From the NCBI GenBank assembly GCA_003993805.1, contig RSEF01000002.1, forward strand, positions 9,554,667-9,618,666: 64,000 nucleotides of DNA, written 5' to 3'. The stretch is from Himantopus leucocephalus (Eukaryota; Chordata; Aves; Charadriiformes; Recurvirostridae). Under the pieces are notes generated by a model, which had not been told where the DNA came from, did no database searches, and saw nothing but the letters and a program-made list of their open reading frames with translations. Positions 26,581-39,410 of this stretch are shown in pieces; positions within the stretch are counted from its first letter, which is position 1, and every line of letters begins with the position of its first letter. Position numbers and translations under genes: made by a program.

Positions 26581-26889
26581 GATGTAGCCATAGCCCATGC
26601 CTATACTCATGTGCTAAAGAGGAGCAGGGCAGGGATTCAAGCACGTTCCTGCTGTGGTCCATACAGATTAATTATTAACAACTTCCCCGGCACCCTTTTG
26701 TCCCATGCCATCACGCTTCCACGTGACAGACACAACGCAGGCAACAGCACTAGCCAGGGACTGTTCCCAGTAGGCAGGATGGAAAAAGGAGGATGTAGCC
26801 ATACGGTTACAAGCCATGCCTTGCCACTTGCCATCAGGGCAAAGAACGGGCCCTGGCCCGTTTTATGTACTAGGATAGATGTAGCCATA
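26581..26889. repeat. Three dispersed copies of GATGTAGCCATA
   Basis: The exact 12-mer occurs at 26581-26592, 26792-26803 and 26878-26889, all on the same strand. The first and third copies also share upstream text of the type TTTTAT(T/G)TACTA, and the first two share a following CCATGCC. This suggests a degraded local duplication rather than three unrelated sites. On the other strand the motif reads TATGGCTACATC, containing an ATGGC core of the YY1 type. That reading is speculative. Confidence 0.7.
26845..26862. repeat. GC-rich perfect inverted repeat
   Basis: The arms AACGGGCC (26845-26852) and GGCCCGTT (26855-26862) are separated by two bases. It lies between the second and third copies of the 12-mer repeat. 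No terminator or RNA function is implied in a vertebrate genome. It stands out mainly for its GC content in AT-rich surroundings. Confidence 0.65.
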
Positions 26890-27939
26890 GAGACTGGAAT
26901 GTTTGTACTGCCTTTAATTAAATGGAAATTGTGTTTCAGGGCAGTTCTCACAACAGTCTAAATCTGTGGGATCAGGGTGACGTCTGACCACTGGAGTCAG
27001 AGACTGGTATGTAGACTGAAAATATACGTTGATGCATCTGTGTCAGGAAGGCAGGTAATTACACTGGATGCGGTACAAGTGGGCTGACGGACAACATTGT
27101 ATTAACTAAAGCAAACAGTCTAGTTTCTGAGTGTAATGCAGACTTGAGCTTGCGACAGTTTTAGAAAACAAATTGGGAAAGTCCTGGGGGACTTCTTCAG
27201 AATTATTGTACTGGAAAAATACTTAAACATTTTAATATAATTATTTTAATTTTGATCTAGTTGAGGTAACAGCTGGAAGATTTTAGAGCTGTGGCTACAT
27301 TTAGATTATCTACCAATTTGCTGCAATGCATACAGTTACATCTACAGATAAAAAGAAAGTTATATAGTTCAGCAAATACAGCCAGAAAAAGGAAGTGTGA
27401 GTAAGTAAATATTATGAAATCTGAACAAATGTCAGCTGGCCAAAAGAACTGAAGTATGGCTGTACACGATAGCATACTGAGGAACAATTATTTCAGCCCA
27501 AGCCTCAGTCTGTGTTTGCAGAAATATATTTTTATATAAAATGACGACAATAGGATGCATCCATTGATATTCATTGCTAAGCAATATGCTTTCTGCTCTT
27601 TGTTAGGGGTGTATGCCACAGACAGTGCTATGCCAAGCGCTAAATCTTCAGCACAGGCTTTTCAGGATAAATATTAACCAATTACAGTACTCAGATTCCT
27701 TTGATGGATTTGGGCCTCACTGAATGCAAAACAAAATCTCTCAGTAGCAATTTTTAACAAACTTGTATGGTCCTGTTCTTTCAGTGCCCAGAGGAGCCGT
27801 TGGTCTATCACCAGATGCCACCTTTGGAAGGGATGGACCTGAGATACTGAGAATATCTTGCAAGGAGGTGCAGAACCTTGGCTCTTACTGGTTTTACCTG
27901 ACTTTGGCGGTTAAACCATTCAAACTTTTCCCCTCATTT
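26890..27939. other. Unique AT-rich DNA, no gene recognised
   Basis: No repeat, exon or RNA gene is recognised. Confidence 0.5.
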
Positions 27940-28460
27940 ACCTGATCAATAAAACATTCATAATGTCCCCCTTCCAGGAAAGGGTTAAACTTAATTAGTT
28001 AATACTGAAAAGCACTCTGGAGATGAAAAGTGCTCTGCTGTGTAAGTGCTGACTATTAGCCATTATTAGGTCCTTTCTTGTTTTTCATACATTAGCTCAA
28101 CTAAAAGGCGACTCAAAAACTTTTTCGTTATAGGCAGGGGTGTGCCAATTTAAACCAGCCGATTCAAAGTACATTTAACAAGTAGGATTGGTATATATTT
28201 AATGGCCCATGGCAGGTTTGTGGCAAAAGGGGCAGAAAGTTAATTTTTGTCTCTGCTTCTTTAAATTAATAGGACGTAATTTGCGGTGAGGAACAAAGTT
28301 TCCTAAGGAAATCATTGTGTTGGCAAGGCTGGTTAAGTAAAGCGTCCTGCAGGAGCTAGGTAATAAATAAAAAGCCTGCCTTCACAAGGCTTTGTCATTG
28401 TCTGGAAAGCAGAGAGAGCGAGACTAAAATAATTAAAGGTGCTTATTCTAGTGTAGTAGC
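27940..28460. promoter_or_regulatory. Strong-looking candidate conserved non-coding element
   Basis: Repeat-free block of about 520 bp with TTAATTAGTTAAT (27991-28003), TTAAATTAAT (28261-28270) and TAAAATAATTAAAG (28425-28438), spread through even-complexity sequence without a reading frame. These are homeodomain/LIM-homeodomain-type cores. The block looks like a long enhancer. Only comparison with other amniotes could confirm it. Confidence 0.33.
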
Positions 28461-28693
28461 TCAGTAAATGAAGTATGCTTGGATTTTCCCTTCGCAGGAG
28501 CTAAATCTGTGACCTTCTGTACCACAGGAAAGAGTCCTTTGTGTTCTGAGCTCTAATAGCCTTACCATGGTTTCATTTCTACCAGGGTCCATGAAACACT
28601 TGTTATATTCATTTTCATTGCTTCCATTCTTTCTCTTTTGCAACGATGCATTAGTTCAGTCTTTAAGGAAAGAGTAGATTGGTTTTGTTTTGG

Positions 28694-28708
28694 TTTTTTT
28701 TTTTTTTT
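28694..28708. repeat. Poly-T run (15 T)
   Basis: Fifteen T preceded by T/G-rich GTTTTGTTTTGG. A reversed poly-A tail of an unrecognised retroposed sequence is possible, but no body is identifiable. Confidence 0.8.
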
Positions 28709-31700
28709 ACCTTGATGGGCTCTATGCCTTTATGTCTTTGGTTTACCTCCCGTGTTTCAGAATGTTTCTTTTACCTTGTGGAATACTGTTAGAAGTCTCT
28801 GTACAAAAGCAAAAGCTGTGGTTGCTATAGCAATAACCAATCTGATGAAGCTGTGACCTAAATCATGACTGAGAAAAATAGTACCTTTTCTATATCACTG
28901 CAGTTACTGCTTCCTTGGATTGTGCTACTGTTATGCAGGATTTATTACCTAAAATGAACTCTTTGGCTCCAGGATACAAGAAAAAGTAAAGTGATACTTC
29001 TATAACTATAGATTTGGGCTGAAATTTATAGGTGAAAAGGACTTTTGCTCTTGGTAGCACACGTGTAGCTAGACCTTAGTGCAGCACAATCTATTTCTTG
29101 AAAATCCAGGGAGCTTTGACTGCTGGAAGATACTTAAATCAACATAATGTACAGCTCAGATTTATTGAGCATTGCAGAACCAGCAACTTGCCCAACTTCC
29201 CGAAGTCTTTACTTCTGCCAGGACATACAGTCACCGAGTAGGAAAGGAGGGAAACATTCTCTAGGAGCAGTTGCTTCCTTGCTTGCTGAAAATCAGGTGA
29301 GGAAATTGGTGCAGGGATCAAAAGACCATTACCTAAAATACAAAATTGGTGGTTTTTAATTAGTTCAGACCACCAATGAATGCCTCACCTGTAGGAGCTA
29401 TGTATGAGGCAATTTGTGCACATTTTACTTTCAGAACCGACAAGGGAATGTAACTTAGTAACTAATTTCATGAAGAACAGGATGCAGCGGGATTTATCCT
29501 ATTGCACTTCTGAAAATTAGGCTTTGAATCTATGCTTGTCATCTAGGCTCCCTCTATAGTCAATGTGGGGTGTCGGGGAAGAGAGATATATTTTTGCTCT
29601 CCTAAAATAGGCATCTGGGATAGATGAGGTGAAAATTGAGAAGAGCATCTCTGTCTCTCTCTGGACTACAGAGGGAGCTTTGACAGCTTGCTTAGAGCAA
29701 ACACCTGACTTTTAGGTGGCGGCAGTTACATGAGCTGAACTCCGTTCATGCTAAAGATATTATGCAGCAAATCTAGTATGGATAACCATTGCTGTTATAA
29801 CAACATGGTGGGAGCAAAGCGGTCAGATCTTCAACTGTAACAGCAGTAGCTTGCCCTGAGCTCTACCAGAACTGAGAATAAGAAATGACTGAGCTGCAGG
29901 AAGGTGGGAGTAGAGGCAATATCGAAATTACTTGTATTGGAGAGGATGGGGAGTGGGAAGTTGGCAGAGTTAACTAAATCAGCTTCGCTGGAACAGCAGA
30001 CGCAGGTTGGCAATTGTGACTGTATTTAGCCTGACAAGTAGCTAGCTAAGAGGCGCTTGTGCTGTTATTGCCCTCCCTACTAGTCCCTCACCCATCCTTC
30101 TGCCATAAACCCAAGTGGATAAATCCTAAAGATCAAGAGACAATTAAATGTGTTTGATGATGCTCATTGGGAAAGCAAAGTTGCTGCCTTTGCTGTCAGA
30201 GATTTGGACTGGCGGCACACAAGCAGTGAAGAAGCCTGGCTGCTGAACTATTTGGAGAGATCTAAAATTACCCATTTCTTATGGCCACCTGGTCTCTTCA
30301 ACATCTGCTGCATGCTTGGCTGAGAGACTGCCTGCTCTCCGAAATCACAGCACACATGACATAATGTGTCAGAAGTAGTGTGACACAGCAGTGACATTTA
30401 AAGGGACACGAGCTGGGCCATCAGCTTTTCTAGAACGCATGCCCTAGCGCTTTCCCGGTTTCAGTTGGTTACAATATACAAATCAGATGATTTGTGACCA
30501 TTTGCAATTGTCTTGGGGTAGACGACCACAGAGAATCCTTAGTTTCATGGGCGGTCAGGTAGAAACAGGAGTCACTTGTAGAGCAAGGACTTAGGAATCC
30601 CTTTAATTTTGCAAAAGCTCTTTCACCTCCTCAGCACTCATGTCTGATTGATGGTGGTGCATTTATGAACTGGAAATTATGTGGCTATTGGCCAATATGC
30701 AATATGATAAAATATTACAGTGAGGAGACTTAATATTTCACAGCTAAAGAAGCTGAGAACTGACTCTCGCTGGAAACAGCACCCACGCACAGCCCTAACT
30801 CAGAACAATAACCCAAGTGACAAAATAAAAAGGATCAGGGGCAGAGCACCATTGAGGTTGCACTGCAGCACCAATACTGATGCCAAAATATTCAGCTACT
30901 CCAGTAGCTGGTTGTGGCATTGAGGTCTTCTGGTGTCTTTTGACCACTTCTTCAAGAGTCCTTTTAAGCAGGTGCTCCCCATAATCCTTTGCTTTAGTTT
31001 GTACTATTTTAGGCCACAGCACTTTTGTGCTTACAACAACCTCCTGTTTAATCTATGGCAAAGGACAAAAATTGTGCATATCTCTGCCACAGGCAGAAGA
31101 CCGGAGACATCAGGGACATGAGCAGTATCTTAGGTCCCTGGAAAAACAGGGTGTTTGTAAGGAGGATTGTCCATTTGTTCCTTGGGAGTACGTTTTTGTA
31201 AAAGCTGGATCTGTTTGACAAATTCCTGTGTCCCTGAGGCGGTGGGTTTTCTGGTAGTAAACCTGCCCGATAACCTCTTTAAAACAGCTCCAGGCTCCAT
31301 TCGGGACCCCTGTTCAGTTTAAATCAGCTAATGTGTAGGCGTCTCAAATCGCGGACTGGCCTTCCCTTTGCTTCCTTCTTGCAGTGCTTCTTTCTGCTAC
31401 CTTGTGAAGACATTCTTTTAAAAGTATTTTGTAGGATTTTAAAGCATTTTAAAGTACTAAATACTTTCAAAGTATTTAAAAGTATTCTTTACCCCGAAGT
31501 TGTATCTGATGGTATTTGGAGAGAGCCTGAGATTACAAATCCTCACAGCTATTCTAATCCATGTGCTGTGTTTCTATTGCATTCGTATTCTCCCTTCCTA
31601 GACCGGAGTAAATAGGTGCAGAGATTCACCTGCTCTTTTGTTCACAGTCCCCTTTGCAGACCCTTAATAGTCAAACGTTCATATTGCACGAACATAGAAC

Positions 31701-31903
31701 GAGATGCCTTCTTCCAGGAACTGGGACTCTCCATTTTTATCCAATGTCTGTTAAAAACAGAATTTCCTTCATTGCTCAACCTCTTTTTTTATATTGTGGC
31801 TGCGATACGCCATTTCAGAAGTGTCATCACCTTTATCTTTTTAAATTCTGATGTAGTCTGTAATCAACACTAGCTTCAGCGACTCTCATTACTAGCTCTT
31901 GAA
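28709..31903. other. Unique DNA, no gene recognised
   Basis: No known repeat or exon is seen. At 31414-31492 there is a local AT-rich cluster of related words (AAAGTATT, AAAGTACT, AATACTTT) that includes the small inverted repeat AAAGTA/TACTTT. It reads as low-complexity sequence. Confidence 0.5.
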
Positions 31904-32104
31904 GTGATTCTTCAGACTCAGCAAGAACAACATCATCATCAGATTACAGCATCTGCTTCCTCCAATTTCAGTCTTGCCGCTGCAGCCAACAACAACGACG
32001 CACATTTGCATTTCAGTGCACAGACAGCGCTGATGCTGTGCCATCGTGCAGCCCTGCTGGACTTTCTTCCTGCCCATCAACCACTCTGCAATGTCCTTTG
32101 TTGA
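31904..32104 (+). other. Open frame with Q/H/A/N-rich residues; possible terminal exon (weak)
   Basis: A 66-codon open frame encodes a residue mix (runs of His, Ala and Asn, with Gln) that resembles low-complexity parts of transcription factors. It has no ATG at its left edge, so it could only be translated as an internal or terminal exon. A plausible splice acceptor (pyrimidine-leaning tract then TTCAG) ends at 31915. The frame stops at 32102-32104, and an AATAAA lies at 32143-32148. No upstream partner exon is visible and no family is recognised. Chance is the likelier explanation. Confidence 0.15.
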
Positions 32105-32166
32105 GTCTTTCTTTTCGCTTGTGTCTGGTCACATACAGGACAATAAATTATATAAATGTATAAGAA

Positions 32167-32178
32167 CCCCCCCCCCCC
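32167..32178. repeat. Poly-C run (12 C)
   Basis: Homopolymer of 12 C. It may be length-variable or mis-sequenced. Confidence 0.8.
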
Positions 32179-35100
32179 AGGTATTGAGAGCTGCGTGTAG
32201 CATTCTACTGTTTCTATAGCACAGATCCTTTTGCACTAGGGTGGGTTTTTTTGTGATTTTTTTTTCCCCAACATTATTCCAAAAGCTGATTTACATCATT
32301 GCAATGAGTAAACTAGCCTGCATTTTGTTCTTTCTGTGCTCAATTTGCTTTCATATTTTTCAACCCCTTTCTCCAAACACTAAGCCCATTTTTTCTTCGT
32401 GTGTTTGAATAGCAAGTGGAATTATTTGGCAATGTGCACATCCTCTCAGACTCCTCTTCTCTGAGCGCAGAATGAGTTTAGTGTCTCTCGTTAAGTCCCA
32501 TAGCCGCTGCCCTGTTTTTCCACAGAAGTTTTCAGATCTTACGGGAAATCTTGATACCAATCTAGCGTTAGAGTGTTCTCTTCAGGTACACAAAGCAGGC
32601 AGGCATGAGAATATTTGAAGCTTGTAATGATGACTATTTGAGTTAATGACTCCTCTGTCTTCCTGAAAGAATAATTCAGATAAAGGATGAGATAAGAGGT
32701 TCTGATGCTGAAATCATATTCTGATACGTGAAGAGACTTAATCTGGCCTTTTTGTTTGTTTGTTTGATAATACCATATGTGCTGATGTAATTTCCTTTAT
32801 CTCTGCAGCACTAAACAGGAAAGAATCTTTACAAAACAGTGTAGAAGATGTACAGGCCTTGAACGCAGGGTGCGGTGCAGACCCTGAGATGTCCTGCTGC
32901 CACTCTCAGCATGTGCGTTCCAGTTTTGCTGTGTCTTGCAGTGGCAGCTATTCCTCCTGCAGGTAAATGCAGCTGAATGGACTTGCCTGAGATTCACTGG
33001 TGGTCAGATAGGATGCTATCCACATCCCTCCCTTGTTGCACTCTGTTCCGGAAACTTGTGGGGTTTAATGCTGTTAGCCAGAAGGGTCACCCAGTCTTAA
33101 GAAAATGAGCTGAAATTCTCTTTCGTATGTGTATGGGGAGCCTAGGAAAATAACAGAAAGGAAGCCACCCCAAAATTTAAAGGCCAAATTTGAGAGCCTC
33201 AGTGCTTAGATGCATCCTCTGTCAACTTCTGTGAGAGAGATGGAGAGCTCCAAAGCAACTTCAGTAAGTTAAAAAACTCAGGACAACATGGAACTGGTTG
33301 CATTGGTTCCTAATGTTGAGGTTCATAAGCAAGCAGGACGGAATTATTATTATTCTTTGCAAACAGAGCTTTAGGCCTGCTTCAGGGCCAAAGGTATCAC
33401 TACAAGCAATTTTAGATCTACCTAATCAGTCATTGAAGACCTCTTATTGAAGAAATTAAATTACTAGATCCTTCGAGTTCTCGGGTAGGCAGCCCACTAG
33501 GAGCACCCAGTCTTGCTTCTTGTGCAATGCAGGCTGATGACTTTTGACAGGGATTCATTTTCAAATTTCTTTTACTCTTTTTAAATCACTTCATTTTCTA
33601 TTGAAACACTGAAAAATTCAAAACTCACTGAATATTTCTATTAAATTGCCTGGATTTTGCCATTTTTGCTTTGTTTCCAGAGGTTATGACATTTATAGCT
33701 TCCATTACAGTGAAATTCTGCCATATCTGTTGAGCTCTTGTAGAACCAAAATACTAAATTAAAGTAACTTTCTTATGATTAGACAATGGATGCTTTTGCT
33801 TTTTGCATCTTCACATGCCCAGCCAAATTCTGAGCAAAGTTAAGCCATCCTGCAGGTTAATTCCTAGAAAAAAATAGGAAAAACTCAGAAGATGGGTAAC
33901 TAAGCTCTAGCTTTTTACCTTTCTTATCAAGTTTGCATCCAACATTATTAAAGGCTGACAGTTCGTGCTTCCAAGTGCAGCCCTGGTTCATTCCCAGCAG
34001 TAAACCACGCTAGAGGCACATCGGTACAAGTGTTAATAAAGTATTAATAAATCCTCACTACGTGGGAGTAATATTGCAGGGTAGGCATTGATAGAGAGTG
34101 TTAGGTCACTTACAAGGGCTGGCTGGGATCCATATGCTCACCTGTCATCGCTGGATGACAGCTAAGAAATAGGTACCAAACTTTAACATGGGGGGCTTTA
34201 ACATTTCTTAACATACTACTTAACATAAGCAACAATTCTTTATACATTATTTCGCATATTCTTCTCATGTAAACATCATCTTATTTTACAGCATTTGTAA
34301 GAAGCACATTTACCCATCAAAAACCAGAAGAGTCTAAATAAATAAAATAAAATGAAATAAAAAACCAAAAACCCACAGAAAAGCAGAAAGGAGAAATAAG
34401 ACAGGCAGATGATCGAAGGGAGACATTCTCATATACAGCAACATGTAGAACATACTTTTACTACAAGTTGAGGACACCTGAGGATTTTGGCATCCAGTCT
34501 ATCTTCTCCTGATGTTCTGTTACTGTAAGACCCATGCCTGAATGCAATATCCAAAAAACCTCAGGCTTCCATTGGCTGTATTTGCCATCAAAATAAATAT
34601 TAAAGAGATTTTTGCAAGATTTCTGGCTTGATTCAGTTAGTGCCAGAAGGTCTGAATGAGGTTTAGATAAGCAACCTGAAAGAAAATATAACTATAAATA
34701 TCTATGTAATAATATCTGGCTTATTAGATAATGATCTTGGGGATTGTTGCAAACCATTGCTGTTTTCTAGTCAGTCTTATGGAGTATATTACCTTCACAG
34801 GGCTTGAATCGCTCTTATTGGAGCCTAAATTCCTGAAAACCAATGCGGCTACACTGAGAATAGAAGAACATATAATGTGAGCAAACTCATCCAGAAAAAA
34901 AATCTGTCCACAACAGTTTAACGGAGAGTTAAAGAGCCAGGGATTGTAGTATCTACATGTGGAGGCAAATGATGGTACAAGGTGACAAAGAAAGGTGGTT
35001 TATTTGTGTTGGGTTATAGCAGCAAATCTTCAGCGATCTTTTGGTCACCCTCAGAACCTTAGAATTCCTCTCTGAAATATACTGCACTTGCTTTTCCATC

Positions 35101-37959
35101 CTTTACCTCTAGGTTCAACCCACTGCAATGAATTGGGTTATACTGGTGCAGGACTAGAGGGATGGACCAGAAAAACAGCACTGTTGCAAGTGAAGAATGG
35201 GGTGTCATGAAGGGAAAGAACATTCATGTTCTCAAAGCCAAATATAAAGTATAAATGTGATGAATTAGAAATTCTTTTGATTTAGAGCGCAACAAGAAAT
35301 GTACAGCTGTAAAGTCCTTGTCAGCTCAGATCAGTATTTCATTTTGCCAGGTGAGGATAATTTAAATTCCATGTATTGCTAGAATTAAATGTAGTGATAT
35401 AGAGTTGGGCAGAAAGTGAAAAAAATTAAATGTTGGATACCACTGTGCTAGACGGAGTTGTAGTTAAGGGCAAGACACATGGAAGGGTGTAAAAGCAATT
35501 AAATGCGAGGTTGTCAGTAGGCAGAGAATCAGAGAATTCTTTGCATGACAGGGACAAGAAGAGGAGGTTATTAAGGCACATGCTATTTATTTTAATATTG
35601 TTCATGATCTGTATTGTACTAAAATTATAAATAGGCTAAGTGTGAGTGACCCAGAACAGTTTGGCTTCTGTCCTAGCTGGATTTAATCGCAGTTCATGTT
35701 GTCCTCCTTCCTACTCATTTTCTGCCTTCAGCGGCAGCGCTGCCAACAACTGAGATTCCTCTCCTGATGCTTGCATCCAAACTTTTGCTTCAACATTTAG
35801 CATTCAGCTCCTGGAGTCATGTGTTTTTCAGTATATGTGGGGGTTTTGGGGGGTGTTTAAGTAGCGCCTTGTTTTGCCGAAAGATCCTCACAGCTGTGTT
35901 TCTTGCCAAAAGGCATATACAAAATGGTACTGATACAACTGTCTTGGGATAGTGACCCCATCACAAGGTAGGGTTTGAGTTGCTTTTTGGAGGTGAGTTA
36001 AATTATAACTTTGCCTAAGCTACATCAGCTAGGTCCCAGCGTGAGTGGCCAGCTGGAAGAAAGGGTTTTACTGATCTAACAATACTTTTTTTAATTCACA
36101 TGTTAGGTTACGCCAAAAAATAATCCCATGTAGGCAAGACCTACATTTTTAGTCCTTAGGGCTGTGGAGAAAACGTGACTCAAGTGTATTGAAAAGGCTT
36201 AGATACCAGAAGGCAAATAAAAATAACCCCAGTTGCAGTATTATTATTTTTTTCAATTTCATTATTTTTGTGCCAATCTCAAGGTTTTGGGGGCCTGAAC
36301 TCTGGAATTGTGAACCCTTGGGGATGACAAAAATATTGACTATAATTAGATGGTATAATCTTTGGGACAGGGACTCTGCCTACTTATGTGTTGATACAGA
36401 AGTCAGCACAAGGGACTGCTAACCAAATACAGGCTTTCTGGTCCTACCACAGTGCAAATAAAGAATTAATATTAATACAACGCACCCGTCCCACTTCTAG
36501 GTGCACGTCTGCTACATGTCCACAATCTCTGCCCATTTCTCTTATTCAGACTAAAGTTACATCCTCCCACAGTTTGTCTTTATTTTGACGTAAGTCCTTA
36601 CCTCGACTTTTTTATGAGTCTGTGTCATCCTGAAGTCTTTGGGCCACAGACTGCGTGTACATTTCTGTGAGCCTGAGAAACGTGCGGGTGCTTCAACAGG
36701 TACATTTGTACACGTGACCCGCTGTGAGCTTACAAACTACAAGGGAAAATCAATCCTGATATGTCTTCTGCAAGGAAAAGGGAAAATACTCCTAACTCTT
36801 GGGGCCTGCCTACATTTATTTTTTGTTATTTCATAATAATATGAATATTATCCCTGTGCAGATGATTCACATAAAACCCTGCACATCTCTGAAATCACAG
36901 GTAATCAATTAACATGTGGCTGTAGAGCTGTGTATGTTCCAGTTAATGTCCCATGTTTCTGTAGTAACAAATTATTAAATTGCTTAAATGTAAGGAGCTG
37001 GCTCCTTTTGCCCAGGACTCCACAAATCCACCAGAAGATACAGGTCCAGAGTTTGGTGGAGCTGCTGTGGTGCAGCCCACTCTTTTATGACAGATTTTGT
37101 GAAGTAGTACTTCCTACGGCAATTTCCAGCCCTGTATCTCACTGTTCCTGTAAGAAAAGCATATGGACGTTCCTAGGAGGCAGGTATTTTGTTTCAGGAC
37201 CACTTATTTAGAGAACATAGAAGACAAAGTACACAACCACCCTTATGAGCCTGGAGGAAAATACCTACCAGGTTCCTGAGCTCAGGTAACTTTCATCTCA
37301 AGTGCTCTGCACTTGTACGTAAGAGTCTCCTGGAATTAAGTACCAAAGCTGTGCTCAAAAACTACTCTATCTCTAAACAGAGATGTTTCACAGCATTTGT
37401 CACATGGAGAAATTACTTTTTTGACATCATTTCAGCGCGTGTTTAGAAGACAGATTGTGTGAAATTTTATCCCTTTTCATGAGTTTGTAGAAACAAAAAT
37501 TAAAGGTAAACGTTTATTACAGTACCTCTGTCAACACATAATCTGGTTGCAAGTCAATCTAATAATAGTCTTCCACCTCTTATTTTTATGATATACCCTT
37601 TGCAAACATTAAAGGGTGCAAAACTATCAATGCAGGTGTTTGTTTTAGTATCACAATTTTATAGGACTGATCCCAGTATTTCAAGTGTGTTTAGGAAACT
37701 TCAAAACCATATATTTTGTGCCAGACTGAGTGGGCATAGTTAGTATAAAGAACATTACGAACTGAATTAATGCTTTGATGAACTCAGCACCTTTGTCTCT
37801 TCCCGGACTCCCTTGTTCTTCATCTGTACTGAGAACCAGCACAGCATTTTGTTTCAAAGACCTCACTTTTAAAATAGCCCCTCAATAAAGTTTATGGAAA
37901 AGGACCAAAACACAGTCCATTAAAGAGCAAATGCAGGAAAGGCCGTATGTAGGCGTTTT
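32179..37959. other. Unique AT-rich DNA, no gene recognised
   Basis: Both strands were read. No LINE, SINE, LTR or exon is recognised. Open frames are all below 95 codons and unrelated to any family I know. Confidence 0.5.
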
Positions 37960-38310
37960 TTACACCATTGCATTACCAGTAATAGTGATTTTTTTTCCCT
38001 AGCAACACCTAAGAGAAATCTTATGTGTTGCACTTAATAATTGCTGTCTTTATAGTAGCTGGGGGAGGGCAAGCATCGTGTTTTGGTGTGAATGATTTCT
38101 TCAGCAGTAATAAAAGGTGGTATTAAAATGTCACTGCAGTCATTTAAAATGGTTGTTTTCTAGGAAATGAATGATTTTTGGAGTTCACAGCCCTTAGCTG
38201 TTAATAATAACTGAGCTTGTTCTGTTGATGAGCAAGTTAAAATGGCATTTTGACAATAACTCTCGATTATCAACCAACATTTGCCTTCTGTTACTTTGTG
38301 TAATTATCAC
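37960..38310. promoter_or_regulatory. Possible conserved non-coding element
   Basis: Repeat-free block with TTAATAATTG (38034-38043) and GTTAATAATAA (38200-38210) plus several ATTA cores. No frame is present. The enhancer-like character is a judgement from texture only. Confidence 0.27.
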
Positions 38311-39195
38311 AACCTTTGTATTGTCTTAATCTATTCTGGGGCTCTGCAAAGATGATAGCAGAAGGCCAAGCTTCTCAAGGACTAAGAAATCGTATTTGTT
38401 TTCCTCTTCATGGGCAGCAGTTCTTGCAGTGCAGCTCACTGCGGCAGTACGCTTTCCTTGGGAGTATTTCAACACCCGCATCTCAGGTGCCTGATCCCAA
38501 GCAGTGGGGGCCAGATCCTGTGCTACTGAGTGCGCAAGTCCAGCAATGGAAGAGACTACCTATTGTCCTCAGTCTGAGCCTTGTGCAGAGCAACCTGTGA
38601 GCCACGATGGTCAATAAACCTGGTGGTGCACCTGCTACTTTGGTAGTTGGAGAGTGTGTGTAACATGACTTATATTACGGTAACTACAGATCTCTCGCAT
38701 TAATGCCAGGAAAGTAGGATGTGCTGCCACTTCTGTGAGATGCCAAGCAGCTCAAAGGAACTGGAGCTTAAAGAAAGAGACTGACCTACACACTGCATAC
38801 TTCGGAATAGACTGAAAGAAGGATCAGAGAGGTGCGGAAGGACTGGAGAACCCGGGAAACATGATGGGCTGTGAGAAAAGTCCTAACTCCTCATGGACAT
38901 GTTTGCATGAGCAGGAGGAACAGTGAGAAGCACTTGCTGATGCTTACCCTGACCCATTGAAGACCTGGAGAGGTCACTCTCCCAGCTGCTGCACTGCCTC
39001 CCCATGGGGAGAAAATGGCATACCTGTCTGGGGAGCTTGGGCTCTAGTGACTACCAGCAACTCCAAGAGTGCTTTGATATCTCAGCTTATGAATAGATGA
39101 TCATCATCATTTTCTTAATGCCAGCACGTGCCCTGGGGCAATGGTCCAAGTGTTGGGGTTTTATGTGCCAAAATGAGGAAAGTTAATTCAACACC

Positions 39196-39410
39196 CTTGA
39201 TAACAACAATAGTACTTTGTGCTTTTGATCTTCAAAGCACTTTACAAACATTAGCTAATTAATTAATCCTTACAATACTCCTCTGCTATTATCCCCATTT
39301 AGCAGATGGGGAAATTGAGTCAGAGAAGTTAAATGACTTGCCCAGGGCTATGTAGGAGTTGGCATCAGGGCTTCGATGGGGAATTCCTGGCTCCTCCTTT
39401 CAAATCTCCA
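39196..39410 (+). mobile_element. MIR-type SINE
   Basis: The order of blocks is that of a mammalian-wide interspersed repeat/CORE-SINE: 'cttcaaagcactttacaaac' (39230), the landmark 'attatccccatttagcagat' (39288), 'ggggaaattgagtcagagaa' (39308) and 'gttaaatgacttgcccaggg' (39328). MIRs are tRNA-derived, were mobilised by L2 and have been inactive since early amniote times. The tRNA-like 5' promoter part is not clearly present. Its survival fits an old, slowly evolving non-coding region. Confidence 0.85.

Noticed and set aside
26611..26961. Overlapping long frames on both strands
   Set aside because: Open on both strands without domain similarity. They coincide with the local 12-mer repeats, so chance or composition is the better explanation.
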